A DNA stretch of 64,000 nt from CBDAKK01 sp965196605 (GTDB lineage: Bacteria; Spirochaetota; Spirochaetia; WTKD01; G963693115). The stretch lies in contig CBDAKK010000003.1 of the NCBI GenBank assembly GCA_965196605.1, positions 124,001 through 188,000 of the forward strand. Reading direction: 5' to 3'. Position numbers and translations under genes: made by a program. This document shows, in pieces, positions 17,296 through 25,164 of the stretch. The first letter of the stretch is position 1. Each line of letters opens with the position of its first letter. The notes under the pieces were generated by a model. That model saw nothing but the letters and a program-made list of their open reading frames with translations, did no database searches and was not told the DNA's origin.

Positions 17296-19155
17296 ATGTC
17301 AAACACACCAACAATACGCATACTCGGTGAATACACGGCAAAGCAAATTGCCGCAGGTGAGGTTATAGAGCGCCCGTCCTGTGTGGTGCGCGAGCTTATA
17401 GACAACAGCATTGACGCGGGTTCTCACAACATTGAAGTACAACTAAAAAACGGCGGGCTTGATAGCATATGCGTCTCCGACGACGGGCGCGGCATGAGCG
17501 CTGAAGACCTTGCGCTCTGCTGCTATTCACACGCAACTTCCAAAATACAAAGCGCTGAAGACCTGCTTGCACTGAGCAGCATGGGCTTTAGGGGTGAGGC
17601 GTTGGCAAGCATAAGCGCTATAAGCAAGACCATCATTACGAGTTTTGATTCCTTAAGCAAACGCGCGCACGAAATTACGGTTGAGGGTGACAAGTCCTCA
17701 GAAGTGCATGAGGCTGTTCACAACAAGGGCACGCGCATATGCATTCAACAACTTTTTGGTGCCATACCCGTACGCAAAAAATTTCTCGCCTCAATTTCCG
17801 CAGAGCGCATGCGGGTGAAAAACATCATGGTAGAAAAGGCAGCCGCATTCCCCAACATTGCCTTTACGCTTAAAGAAGGTGTTAAAACCATTGTGCGCAT
17901 ACCGCGCGAAGACGCCTTTACTCGTGCGGTGCGTGTCAGTAACCAAGAAGACTCACGCATGTTTGTGTGGTATGAAGACGCGCAAGAAGGGCATGCACCT
18001 TTTGCAAAAGAAGAACCCCACACAAGCCACGGAGCACCGCGCATGCAAGCCGCGCTTGGGCTTACCGAAATTGCTACAAGAACGAGAAAGCACATTCACT
18101 TGTACGTCAACCAGCGACCCGTGCGTTCTTTTCAACTGGCGCAGGCGGTAGAATACGCATACAAAGACATTATTCACACGGGTGCGTTTCCACAAGCGGT
18201 AGTTTTTTTAAGCATAGCGCCGTCTGAGGTTGACGTAAACGTACACCCAAGCAAGCAAGAGGTGCGCATAAAACCCATGGCGCAGGTGCGCTCGCTTATA
18301 ATACGCAGCGTTGCCTCAGCCTTAGAAAGCCAAGCGCGCGCGCTACCGCAGTACAAAGTAGTTAGCAATGATGCTCCAGCGTCTACCAAAATTCAAGACA
18401 TATTCAAAGGCGAAGAAAAACCCGCTCTGCATTTTGCAAAAACGGCGCACACAAGCCTACCAAAAAAACACAGCGCTTCTGCGCACAGGCACATTGCCCC
18501 TCGTTCCTTTAGCACCACACGCAACAGCGCGCACGCAGTAAACGCAGCATCCATATCGGCGTTGAGTGAGCGCGCTGCGCCATACAAAACCGAAGCACCA
18601 GTGAGAGAAGAAGACGCATTTTTTATAGGCTGCGCATTTGCAAGCTACGCCGTTTTTGAAGTGAAGACAGAACTACTTTTTTTGGACTTTCATGCAACTC
18701 ATGAGCGGCAGCTTTTCGATGCTCTTTTAGAAAAACCACAACCACAGCCGCTGGTTGTGCCGGTGCCGCTTGTTTTGGACATGGCTGAGGAAACACGGAC
18801 ATTAGCACAAGAAGCCTACAAGCACATAGGCATTGTTATAGAAGAGCAGAAAAAAGATGAAGAACCACACTACGCACTTTCACAAGTGCCACAAGCCCTG
18901 TATACGCGCGCTACTAGCATTGCCGAGTTGATAGACAGTACGGACTACGCGGCAGAGGGCGTGAACCTAGAGCTTTTTGCCCGCAAGGCCTGCAAGGGCG
19001 CGGTAAAGGCGGGAGACCACATAGACGCACAAAATGCCTACGCGCTACTTTCTTACGCACAAAAACTTGAGCGACCACGCTGCCCTCACGGCAGACCCTT
19101 GTGGGCCAGCATAGCAAAATCAGCCCTTGACAGCATGGTAGGCAGAACAGCGTAA
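17296..19155 (+). CDS. mutL: DNA mismatch repair protein MutL
   Basis: A 619-residue MutL. The N-terminal GHKL ATPase has IAAGEVIERPSCVVRELIDNSIDAG, DDGRGM and GFRGEALASI. A low-complexity linker spans about 385-455, then a C-terminal dimerisation/endonuclease domain. The endonuclease motif is DFHATHERQLFD, where the usual pattern DxHAxxExxxxE ends in Glu; here it ends in Asp. Zinc-site partners ACKGAVK and CPHGRP are present, so nicking activity may be kept. GAGGAG nine bases upstream supports the ATG at 17296 over an in-frame upstream ATG at 17278. Confidence 0.93.
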   Translation: MSNTPTIRILGEYTAKQIAAGEVIERPSCVVRELIDNSIDAGSHNIEVQLKNGGLDSICVSDDGRGMSAEDLALCCYSHATSKIQSAEDLLALSSMGFRGEALASISAISKTIITSFDSLSKRAHEITVEGDKSSEVHEAVHNKGTRICIQQLFGAIPVRKKFLASISAERMRVKNIMVEKAAAFPNIAFTLKEGVKTIVRIPREDAFTRAVRVSNQEDSRMFVWYEDAQEGHAPFAKEEPHTSHGAPRMQAALGLTEIATRTRKHIHLYVNQRPVRSFQLAQAVEYAYKDIIHTGAFPQAVVFLSIAPSEVDVNVHPSKQEVRIKPMAQVRSLIIRSVASALESQARALPQYKVVSNDAPASTKIQDIFKGEEKPALHFAKTAHTSLPKKHSASAHRHIAPRSFSTTRNSAHAVNAASISALSERAAPYKTEAPVREEDAFFIGCAFASYAVFEVKTELLFLDFHATHERQLFDALLEKPQPQPLVVPVPLVLDMAEETRTLAQEAYKHIGIVIEEQKKDEEPHYALSQVPQALYTRATSIAELIDSTDYAAEGVNLELFARKACKGAVKAGDHIDAQNAYALLSYAQKLERPRCPHGRPLWASIAKSALDSMVGRTA

Positions 19156-19175
19156 AAACACACGAGTATTTTTGC

Positions 19176-19205
19176 ACCTTTGTGGGAGACGCACCCCACA
19201 AAGGT
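19176..19205. terminator. Hairpin after mutL
   Basis: Perfect 11-base stem ACCTTTGTGGG / CCCACAAAGGT with an eight-base loop, 20 bases after the mutL stop. There is no T-run, so intrinsic termination is uncertain. It resembles the dispersed GTGGGGG/CCCCCAC hairpins elsewhere in the window. Confidence 0.5.
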
Positions 19206-19431
19206 AAACTTGCGTCAGCTACAACACACACGGCGTAGCCTACTCGTACGTAAGCGCTGAAATGCGTATATACACTTGGTAATGTTGATATACTACCCAT
19301 ATTGAGATTCCTCGATTGTTTGTTTTTTATTTTCTCTGTCTTACTCACTCTGTTTGCACGCAGCAATTTGAATCCACCTCGCTTTTATATGTAGTTTTTT
19401 CATTGAAAAATATTTCTGATATAATACACAT

Positions 19432-19917
19432 ATGGCGCTTGCTACTGTCACCACAAGACAAAAAACTGCTCCTCTCGGAAGTCCCAAGAATACAAAAATA
19501 AAGGCTCCCAAAGCTCAAGCAAAATCAGTAGTAAGCAGTCTGCTAGCCCCAACAGTAAGCCCGTATGACTTTCTTTCTGAACGTATTACGGGGATTGATA
19601 TAAAAATAGACGCAACAAAAAATGAACTTTCTGAGCGCATTACAAGCGTTGACAAAAAAATAGACTTAGTAGAAAAAAACTTGAATACTCGCATTGATGC
19701 ACTTGACGAGAAATTAACTACCCGTATTGATGGGTTAGAAAAAAACATGAATACCCGCATTGATGCAACGAATATCCGCATTGATGGGTTAGAAAACAGC
19801 ATGAATACGCGTATTGATAGCCTTGAAAAAAGCATGAGTAGATCATTTACGATGTTGACTATTGTCATGGCTTTTGTGGGAATTGGGCTTGCGCTACTTC
19901 AAATATTTGGCAACTAA
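19432..19917 (+). CDS. Bdr-like coiled-coil membrane protein
   Basis: 161 residues: a basic, low-complexity N-terminus (1-40), then an extended coiled coil (about 48-138) built from 11-residue units of the type NTRIDxLEKxM. One C-terminal membrane helix (TMLTIVMAFVGIGLALLQIFG) follows. This layout matches the Borrelia Bdr (direct-repeat) family, whose repeats read KIDxVEKNLNxKID and which end in a single helix; their function is unsettled. The TATAAT at 19420-19425 ends six bases before the ATG and there is no ribosome-binding site, so the mRNA is probably leaderless. Topology is likely C-tail anchored with the coil in the cytoplasm or periplasm. Confidence 0.75.
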   Translation: MALATVTTRQKTAPLGSPKNTKIKAPKAQAKSVVSSLLAPTVSPYDFLSERITGIDIKIDATKNELSERITSVDKKIDLVEKNLNTRIDALDEKLTTRIDGLEKNMNTRIDATNIRIDGLENSMNTRIDSLEKSMSRSFTMLTIVMAFVGIGLALLQIFGN

Positions 19918-19959
19918 TAATTAATAATTTGTTGTATAACAAAATCTGCACCAACCCTT

Positions 19960-20085
19960 CCGTAACACCTCAAGGTACTTGCGCCTATAGGCAAATATAG
20001 TCGCGCATAAGCGCAAGAAACGCTCGCTTAAGTACTTGGGGGTGTGGGGGACACTCCCCCACAAAGGCAAATGTGCATTTGATGA
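19960..20085. repeat. Dispersed repeat with G/C hairpin
   Basis: Lies between the Bdr-like gene and groES. Contains GTGGGGG-acact-CCCCCAC (about 20044-20062) and words shared with the 58040-58185 and 61385-61515 repeats (gcgcataagcgcaag; ccacaaa.gcaa.tgtgc). The rest of 19918-20196 shows only AT-rich sequence with a TATAAT at 20166-20171 that may serve groES. Confidence 0.6.
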
Positions 20086-20196
20086 TTCGTATATTGACTA
20101 TAAGAAAGCATTCATTTATTATGAGAATTAAGCGTGGCATCTGCCATTGCATAATTTCAGTAATTTATAATATTTAACTTTTCTAGGAGGATTCAT

Positions 20197-20469
20197 ATGA
20201 AAGTTACTCCCATTGGAGACCGTGTATTATTAAAAATAGCGGCAGAAGAAAGCAAGACAAAGAGCGGCATTATTATTCCCGACACGGCACAAGAAAAAAC
20301 GCAAACGGGTACCGTCATTGCTGTAGGAAGCGGTGAAGAGATACAAGAGGCGAAGATTAAGACCGGACAAAAGGTTTTGTACGATAAGTACGCGGGTTCT
20401 CAAATTGAAATAGACAAGGTTGAACACCTCGTTTTGCCAGTAAAAGACATTCTTGCGACTATTGAATAG
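20197..20469 (+). CDS. groES: Co-chaperonin GroES
   Basis: A 90-residue Cpn10 subunit that caps the GroEL folding chamber. It has the standard start MKVTPIGDRVLLKIAAEESKTKSGIIIPDTAQEK, which includes the mobile loop, and the closing VKDILATIE. AGGAGG precedes the ATG. groEL is not adjacent: a strong terminator follows directly and the next gene is aroA on the other strand. No CIRCE operator was found upstream. Confidence 0.95.
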   Translation: MKVTPIGDRVLLKIAAEESKTKSGIIIPDTAQEKTQTGTVIAVGSGEEIQEAKIKTGQKVLYDKYAGSQIEIDKVEHLVLPVKDILATIE

Positions 20470-20492
20470 TTGTACGCCTACGTTTTTTCATA

Positions 20493-20522
20493 AAGCACTG
20501 CAATACGCAGTGCTTTTTTTTT
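20493..20522 (+). terminator. Rho-independent terminator of groES
   Basis: Perfect eight-base stem AAGCACTG / CAGTGCTT with loop caatacg, followed by a run of nine T. It begins 24 bases after the groES stop. Confidence 0.93.
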
Positions 20523-20545
20523 GCGCTTAGAGGCTTTGGGTGATG

Positions 20546-21871
20546 TTAGGCATTACTAATGCGTGCGCCAAGTTGCTCCAAGCAGTGGTAGAAAGACGGG
20601 AAGGTAATTGCTGCCACATCGGCATGCGCTATGCTTATGCTCTGCCGTGCCGCAAGGGCGCCAATGGCAAAGGCCATTGCTACGCGGTGGTCGTGGTGAG
20701 AATGTACCTGCCCGCCTTCTAAGCCATGACTTGATTGTATTACCAGTGCATCGTCATATTCCTTAAGGCGTGCGCCAAGGCGTGTGAGTTCTGCGTGCAT
20801 GACGGCAATGCGGTTGGTTTCTTTTGCGCGGGCATGCGCTACGTTGTACAGGCGCACTTCCTCTTTTGCAAAACAGCTCAGCACTGCCAAAATGGGCAGG
20901 GCGTCTGGTAGTGCTGATAAGTCAAACTCACCACCACGCAAGGTGCCACTGCGGCTTAGGGTAACCACGTCCTGCCCTGCTTCCTCACTCCAAGTGTAGG
21001 TGCAGCCCATGGCGCGCAGAATTTCTAGCACCTGTTTGTCTGCTTGTGTGTCTTGTTTGTTAAGCCCGTGCACGGCAATGCGCATGCCCGTTATGGCTGC
21101 AGCGCAGAAAAAAAACGAAGCAGAGGAATAGTCTCCACTTACGTACTGCGGGCTTAGGCTTGCGGCATTGGGAAAGCCTATGCCTGTGTGTACAACAATG
21201 CTGCGGTAATCATTGTTTTCTATTTTTGCGCCGTAGAGACGCAGCCAGTGCAGGGTCATGTCGACATAGGGGTGTTCTCCAGCAAGCAGCGGCCGAAGCG
21301 TGCTTGTGCCTTGCACGCATGAAAGCGCGTATAAAAGCGCGGAGGCGTATTGACTTGTTGGGCAGTCTACGCTCACGTCTCCCGCGTTTATAGTGCCGCG
21401 CACGGTGTAGGGAACACAAGAGTTTGCGTCACTCTCCACATGCGCGCCCAGCGTTTTGAGCGCGCTGAGCAGGGGTTCTGCCGAGCGCGTGCGTAACGAG
21501 GCATCTCCATCAAAAGTAAGTGGCTTATCTACAAGCGCTGCGAGCGCACTTGCAAAAAAAAGCGTGGTGCCACTGTTGCCTACATACACGCTCTCGCGCT
21601 GGGGAATGAGCAATTCGTCGAGCGCGCTGGTGTCTACTTCTAAAAAGTCGTCATGCACTGTGCAGCGCGCACCCCAGTTTTGCGCAACGGCAAGGGCGCT
21701 GTGCGTGTCTTCAGAGTACAGGGGGTTTAGAATGCGCGTTTTTCCGCGTGTAAGCGTACTTAATAACAGCGCGCGTATGGTGTGGCTTTTTGAGCCCGGA
21801 ATACGCACCTCAGCCTGAGACTGTGATAATGCGCTTGATGAAAGCGGAAAAATAACGCGCGAAGCACTCAT
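20546..21871 (-). CDS. aroA: 3-phosphoshikimate 1-carboxyvinyltransferase (EPSP synthase)
   Basis: 441 residues. Transfers the enolpyruvyl group of PEP to shikimate 3-phosphate in aromatic amino-acid synthesis. Visible motifs are PGSKSHTIRALLLSTL near 25-40, GNSGTTLFF, DALPILAVLSCFA with the catalytic Asp, ETNRIAVMHAELTRLGA and HDHRVAMAFAIGALA. The gene starts 14 bases after fumC with a GGTAGG ribosome-binding site, so the two are co-transcribed. No other shikimate genes are nearby. Confidence 0.92.
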   Translation of the reverse strand: MSASRVIFPLSSSALSQSQAEVRIPGSKSHTIRALLLSTLTRGKTRILNPLYSEDTHSALAVAQNWGARCTVHDDFLEVDTSALDELLIPQRESVYVGNSGTTLFFASALAALVDKPLTFDGDASLRTRSAEPLLSALKTLGAHVESDANSCVPYTVRGTINAGDVSVDCPTSQYASALLYALSCVQGTSTLRPLLAGEHPYVDMTLHWLRLYGAKIENNDYRSIVVHTGIGFPNAASLSPQYVSGDYSSASFFFCAAAITGMRIAVHGLNKQDTQADKQVLEILRAMGCTYTWSEEAGQDVVTLSRSGTLRGGEFDLSALPDALPILAVLSCFAKEEVRLYNVAHARAKETNRIAVMHAELTRLGARLKEYDDALVIQSSHGLEGGQVHSHHDHRVAMAFAIGALAARQSISIAHADVAAITFPSFYHCLEQLGARISNA

Positions 21872-21885
21872 GAAACCTACCGTGT

Positions 21886-23319
21886 TTAGAGCATGCTTTG
21901 TGGATTGAGCACTTTGTCTACTTCAGCCTTTGAGAGTACTTTTTCTTCTAGCAATACTTCGCGTATGGTTTTTTTATCATGATAGGCCTTGTGCGCAAGT
22001 GCTGCGGCTTTGTCATAACCAATTGTCTTGGCAAGGGGTGTTACCAAGGCGAGTGAATATTCAATCCAGTAGGCCGCGCGTTTTTCATCAGCCTCTATGC
22101 CGCTTACGCATTTGGTGAGGAAAACATCACAGGTGTTTGCAGCAAGCTCTATGGCCGTGAGTACTTCATGCGAGAGTATGGGGTACATCATGATGAGTTG
22201 CAGGGGCGCGTTTTGTGCAGCGACCTTTATGGCTTCTGCCTTGCCCATGAGGTGTGCCGCGGACTGTATGACCATTTCAGGAATGACGGGGTTGACCTTG
22301 CCCGGCATAATGGAGGAACCGGGTTGCAAGGATGGCAGAATAATTTCGCCCAAGGCGCCTCGGGGGCCGCTTGACAAGAGGCGCAAGTCGTTTGATATTT
22401 TCATGAGTGCCACAGCAAGCACGTTGAGCGCGCCGGCAAAAGCAACAAAGGGCTCGGCGGCGGCCATGCGTGCAAAGGGGCTCTTCATGGACCTAAATGG
22501 CACGCCGCTCTCTTTAGCCAGACTCTGCGCAAAACCTGTGGCAAAACCCTTGGCGCTGTTAAGCCCCGTGCCAACCGCAGTTCCACCCTGCGGCAAGGCT
22601 TCAAAGTCGCCTACAAGGCGCGTTACTTGCTCATGTGCATATTCAATTTGCTGCGCAAACGCTCCAAACTCCTGCCCCAGAGTCATGGGCACGGCGTCTT
22701 GCAAATGCGTTCTGCCAAGTTTTATGACCGCGGCAAATTCTTTTTCCTTTTTTTTGAAGCCCGCCGCGAGTGCAGACACTTTTTTTACAAGCTGTGGCAA
22801 TGTCATTCGGGTGGCAATGTACAATGCTGAAGGAATAGTGTCGTTGGAAGATTGTCCTTTGTTTACGTGGTCGTTGGGATGCACGGGCTTTTTATCACCC
22901 TTACTGCCACCCAATAATTCGTTGGCCCTGTTTGAGAGCACTTCGTTCATGTTCATGTTCCACGAGGTTCCGCTGCCCGTTTGAAACACGTCTATGGGGA
23001 AGTGGTCGGCGATGCTCTCGCCCTTGCGCGTGTTGGTAACGCCGTCGATGAGCTCCTCCGCTGCGCTTACAATTGCCTTTGCAAGTGGTGCTTCCAAAGC
23101 CTTTTTTTGCTTATTGACCAGTGCAGCGTGCTTTTTCACTCGCGCGAGTGCAGTCAAAAAGTCTGCGTGTATGCGCAGCGGTGAAATAGAAAAGTTTTCC
23201 ACAGCGCGCTGCGTTTGCGCGCCCCAATAGGCACTTTCGTGTACCTGCACTTCTCCCATTGAGTCCAGTTCTGTTCTGTAATTTTTTGCTTGTTTTGGTT
23301 CTTTTTTTTGCGTTGCCAT
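21886..23319 (-). CDS. fumC: Class II fumarate hydratase (fumarase/aspartase superfamily)
   Basis: 477 residues with the superfamily signature GSSIMPGKVNP and TGSGTSWNMNMNEVLSNRANELLGG, DHVNKGQSSNDTIPSALY, LGRTHLQDAVPMTLGQ and QGGTAVGTGLN. These point to class II fumarase (reversible hydration of fumarate to malate). Aspartate ammonia-lyase is the main alternative because the two enzymes share most motifs; TGSGT and the N-R-A motif favour fumarase. GGAGG lies upstream of the ATG. First gene of a two-gene unit with aroA. Confidence 0.8.
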   Translation of the reverse strand: MATQKKEPKQAKNYRTELDSMGEVQVHESAYWGAQTQRAVENFSISPLRIHADFLTALARVKKHAALVNKQKKALEAPLAKAIVSAAEELIDGVTNTRKGESIADHFPIDVFQTGSGTSWNMNMNEVLSNRANELLGGSKGDKKPVHPNDHVNKGQSSNDTIPSALYIATRMTLPQLVKKVSALAAGFKKKEKEFAAVIKLGRTHLQDAVPMTLGQEFGAFAQQIEYAHEQVTRLVGDFEALPQGGTAVGTGLNSAKGFATGFAQSLAKESGVPFRSMKSPFARMAAAEPFVAFAGALNVLAVALMKISNDLRLLSSGPRGALGEIILPSLQPGSSIMPGKVNPVIPEMVIQSAAHLMGKAEAIKVAAQNAPLQLIMMYPILSHEVLTAIELAANTCDVFLTKCVSGIEADEKRAAYWIEYSLALVTPLAKTIGYDKAAALAHKAYHDKKTIREVLLEEKVLSKAEVDKVLNPQSML

Positions 23320-23719
23320 AGCGCCTCCAAGAGTGTAAAGTACTCAAAATTATAGAGCATTTACACGGACGTGACAACTAAATGCGCCTACAAGCACGGT
23401 GTGCACGCAAGGCGTAGGCATTGTTGGCAAGTACAGTAGCACAAAGCCCTAAAAAGGCGCGCGATTTTTGAAGCAAGGTTCTTTATATTATGCAAACGAG
23501 AGGTTATGCACATAAGGTTTGGTTTTTGTACGCCGTGTACAAATTCACCGTTTTCGTGCAACCACTATGCAGCGGAATGGAGCGTCATAGCCCTCCACGG
23601 TTTTATCAATATGTAGTACGCATGAGTAAATCAACTTGACCATTTGTATCACATTATGCCGGATGAACATAGGCTTTGCTGCGATTGCCTATTATTTACT
23701 TGATTAGAACACGATATAA
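23320..23719. other. Intergenic region carrying a scrap of cmoB
   Basis: Apart from the 67-bp cmoB 3'-end copy (23542-23608) nothing is recognised. Left of the copy the sequence is moderately GC-rich like the core genome; right of it (23609 onward) it becomes AT-rich like the lipoprotein genes that follow. The copy therefore marks a boundary. Confidence 0.6.
23542..23608 (-). pseudogene. Duplicate of the cmoB 3' end (left direct repeat)
   Basis: 67 bases identical to the last 67 bases of the cmoB locus (28351-28417) except for two changes. Read on the minus strand it gives DKTVEGYDAPFRCIVVARKR and a stop, and both differences are synonymous (GTG GAG here, GTA GAA in the intact gene). Homology stops exactly at the Asp codon. 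This is a direct repeat bordering the 23.6-28.35 kb lipoprotein block. Confidence 0.9.
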
Positions 23720-25045
23720 TCATGGATGAAACTTAAAATGAGATTTTTTCGGGAAATATGGATTAGAATTACCACTTTGTCCTGGAAGAATTTTTTGATA
23801 TAAATTTTGAGATATGATAACGATTGGAGTTGCCGTACTCTGCGATTGTTTAGAAAGAGGATGATCTATAAATGCATACGTTCCAAGAAAGGTTACAGAC
23901 TTTGGCACTTCGATTCTAGTAAGCCGATATCCCGTGGACATCATAAAAGCTTGTGATCCAATGCTCTTTAGTGTTGAAGGAAGTTTAAGCGTAGCAATGG
24001 GATTTCCTGCAAAAACACCAAAGCCTATATCGGTGATACCTTCGTTAATAATAAGCTCAGCAATCTTATTACCTGCAAATGCTATCTTTCCTATAAAAGC
24101 CACATTTCCCGGGATTGTGAGTTTTTCTATATGATTAAATCCAAAAGCACGCCTTTCAATATGCTTTACCCTATCAGAAATTACCAGTTTCTGTATCTTA
24201 TTAGCTCCAAAAGCGCTGTCCCCAATATGCATTACATTAGAGTTTGTAAGATCCAAAACTTCTAATTTATTAGCAAAAAATGCTTTATTACCAATGTAAG
24301 TCACCGTCTGGATGTGAAGAGTCTTAATGTCATTAAACATAAAGGCACCTTCAGAAATTCTTGTTATGCTCTTGGGAATAGTAAGACTTGTAAAATAATT
24401 ACCTCCAAAAGCTTCTTTGCTGATGGCTGTCACAGTCTCGGGAATTATGATAGCCTCTATTCCAGCTTTTCTGAATGCGAATTCACCAATAGAAGTTAAA
24501 CTTTTTGGAATACGCACAGGAGCAACTGAAGTTTTTTGTACACAGATTTCGCTAGATGAACAACCAAACGCTTGCCTGCCTATGAATTTCAGAGAATCTG
24601 GAAGGTTCAACTCATTAAGTTGTCTATTGTCTACAAAAGCTGTATCATCTATAGCTATCAGTCCTTGAGGTCGCGTAAGTGTTTTAATATCATTGTTCGC
24701 AAAAGCACCCTCACATATTACTTGAAGTTTAGAAGCAGCACTAAAAACAATTTTGGTAAAAGACTGTAATCTATTTCCCGCATACTCATGAGGATAAATA
24801 ACAACAGTATTCGGATCAATAACAATATCTTTTCCTGAAATAGTATTAACATTTCTAAGTTGGTATCTCTTAGGTGGTGTACATACCTTTGCTATATTCT
24901 TCGCAATTTGTGCTGCAGTGGTCCCAATACCGTTAGCTGGGTCTTGACCTGCTGATGATGTACTCTTCTTTTTTAATGTTAAATCCTCTTCGCATGCAAA
25001 AAACAGCACAAAAATAGTTAAAAATATAAACTTTAATACGCTCAC
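23720..25045 (-). CDS. BspA-type leucine-rich repeat lipoprotein
   Basis: 441 residues from the GTG at 25045, which has GAGG five bases upstream. A more upstream TTG would put extra residues before the signal sequence. The signal segment ends in FVLFFAC, so the N-terminal Cys is probably lipidated. Residues about 90-400 are LRR_5 (BspA/TpLRR) units of about 23 residues such as LTIPxxVxxIGxxAFxxNxI. They form a solenoid on the cell surface that in related oral bacteria binds host proteins or other bacteria. A short Ser/Pro-rich tail follows. It is divergently transcribed from the next lipoprotein. Both are AT-rich and lie inside the cmoB-repeat block. Confidence 0.85.
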   Translation of the reverse strand: MSVLKFIFLTIFVLFFACEEDLTLKKKSTSSAGQDPANGIGTTAAQIAKNIAKVCTPPKRYQLRNVNTISGKDIVIDPNTVVIYPHEYAGNRLQSFTKIVFSAASKLQVICEGAFANNDIKTLTRPQGLIAIDDTAFVDNRQLNELNLPDSLKFIGRQAFGCSSSEICVQKTSVAPVRIPKSLTSIGEFAFRKAGIEAIIIPETVTAISKEAFGGNYFTSLTIPKSITRISEGAFMFNDIKTLHIQTVTYIGNKAFFANKLEVLDLTNSNVMHIGDSAFGANKIQKLVISDRVKHIERRAFGFNHIEKLTIPGNVAFIGKIAFAGNKIAELIINEGITDIGFGVFAGNPIATLKLPSTLKSIGSQAFMMSTGYRLTRIEVPKSVTFLGTYAFIDHPLSKQSQSTATPIVIISQNLYQKILPGQSGNSNPYFPKKSHFKFHP

Positions 25046-25164
25046 ACAATACCTCAAAATATACAAAAAAGTAAAATAATATAATTTTTTTCTATTGACT
25101 TTATGTCATGTAATTACATTATAATTAAAGCAATTAAATGTTTTTTGTTCAATATGAAATCGCT

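Noticed and set aside
20197..20469. groESL heat-shock operon
   Set aside because: A strong terminator follows groES, no groEL is next to it and no CIRCE element is visible.
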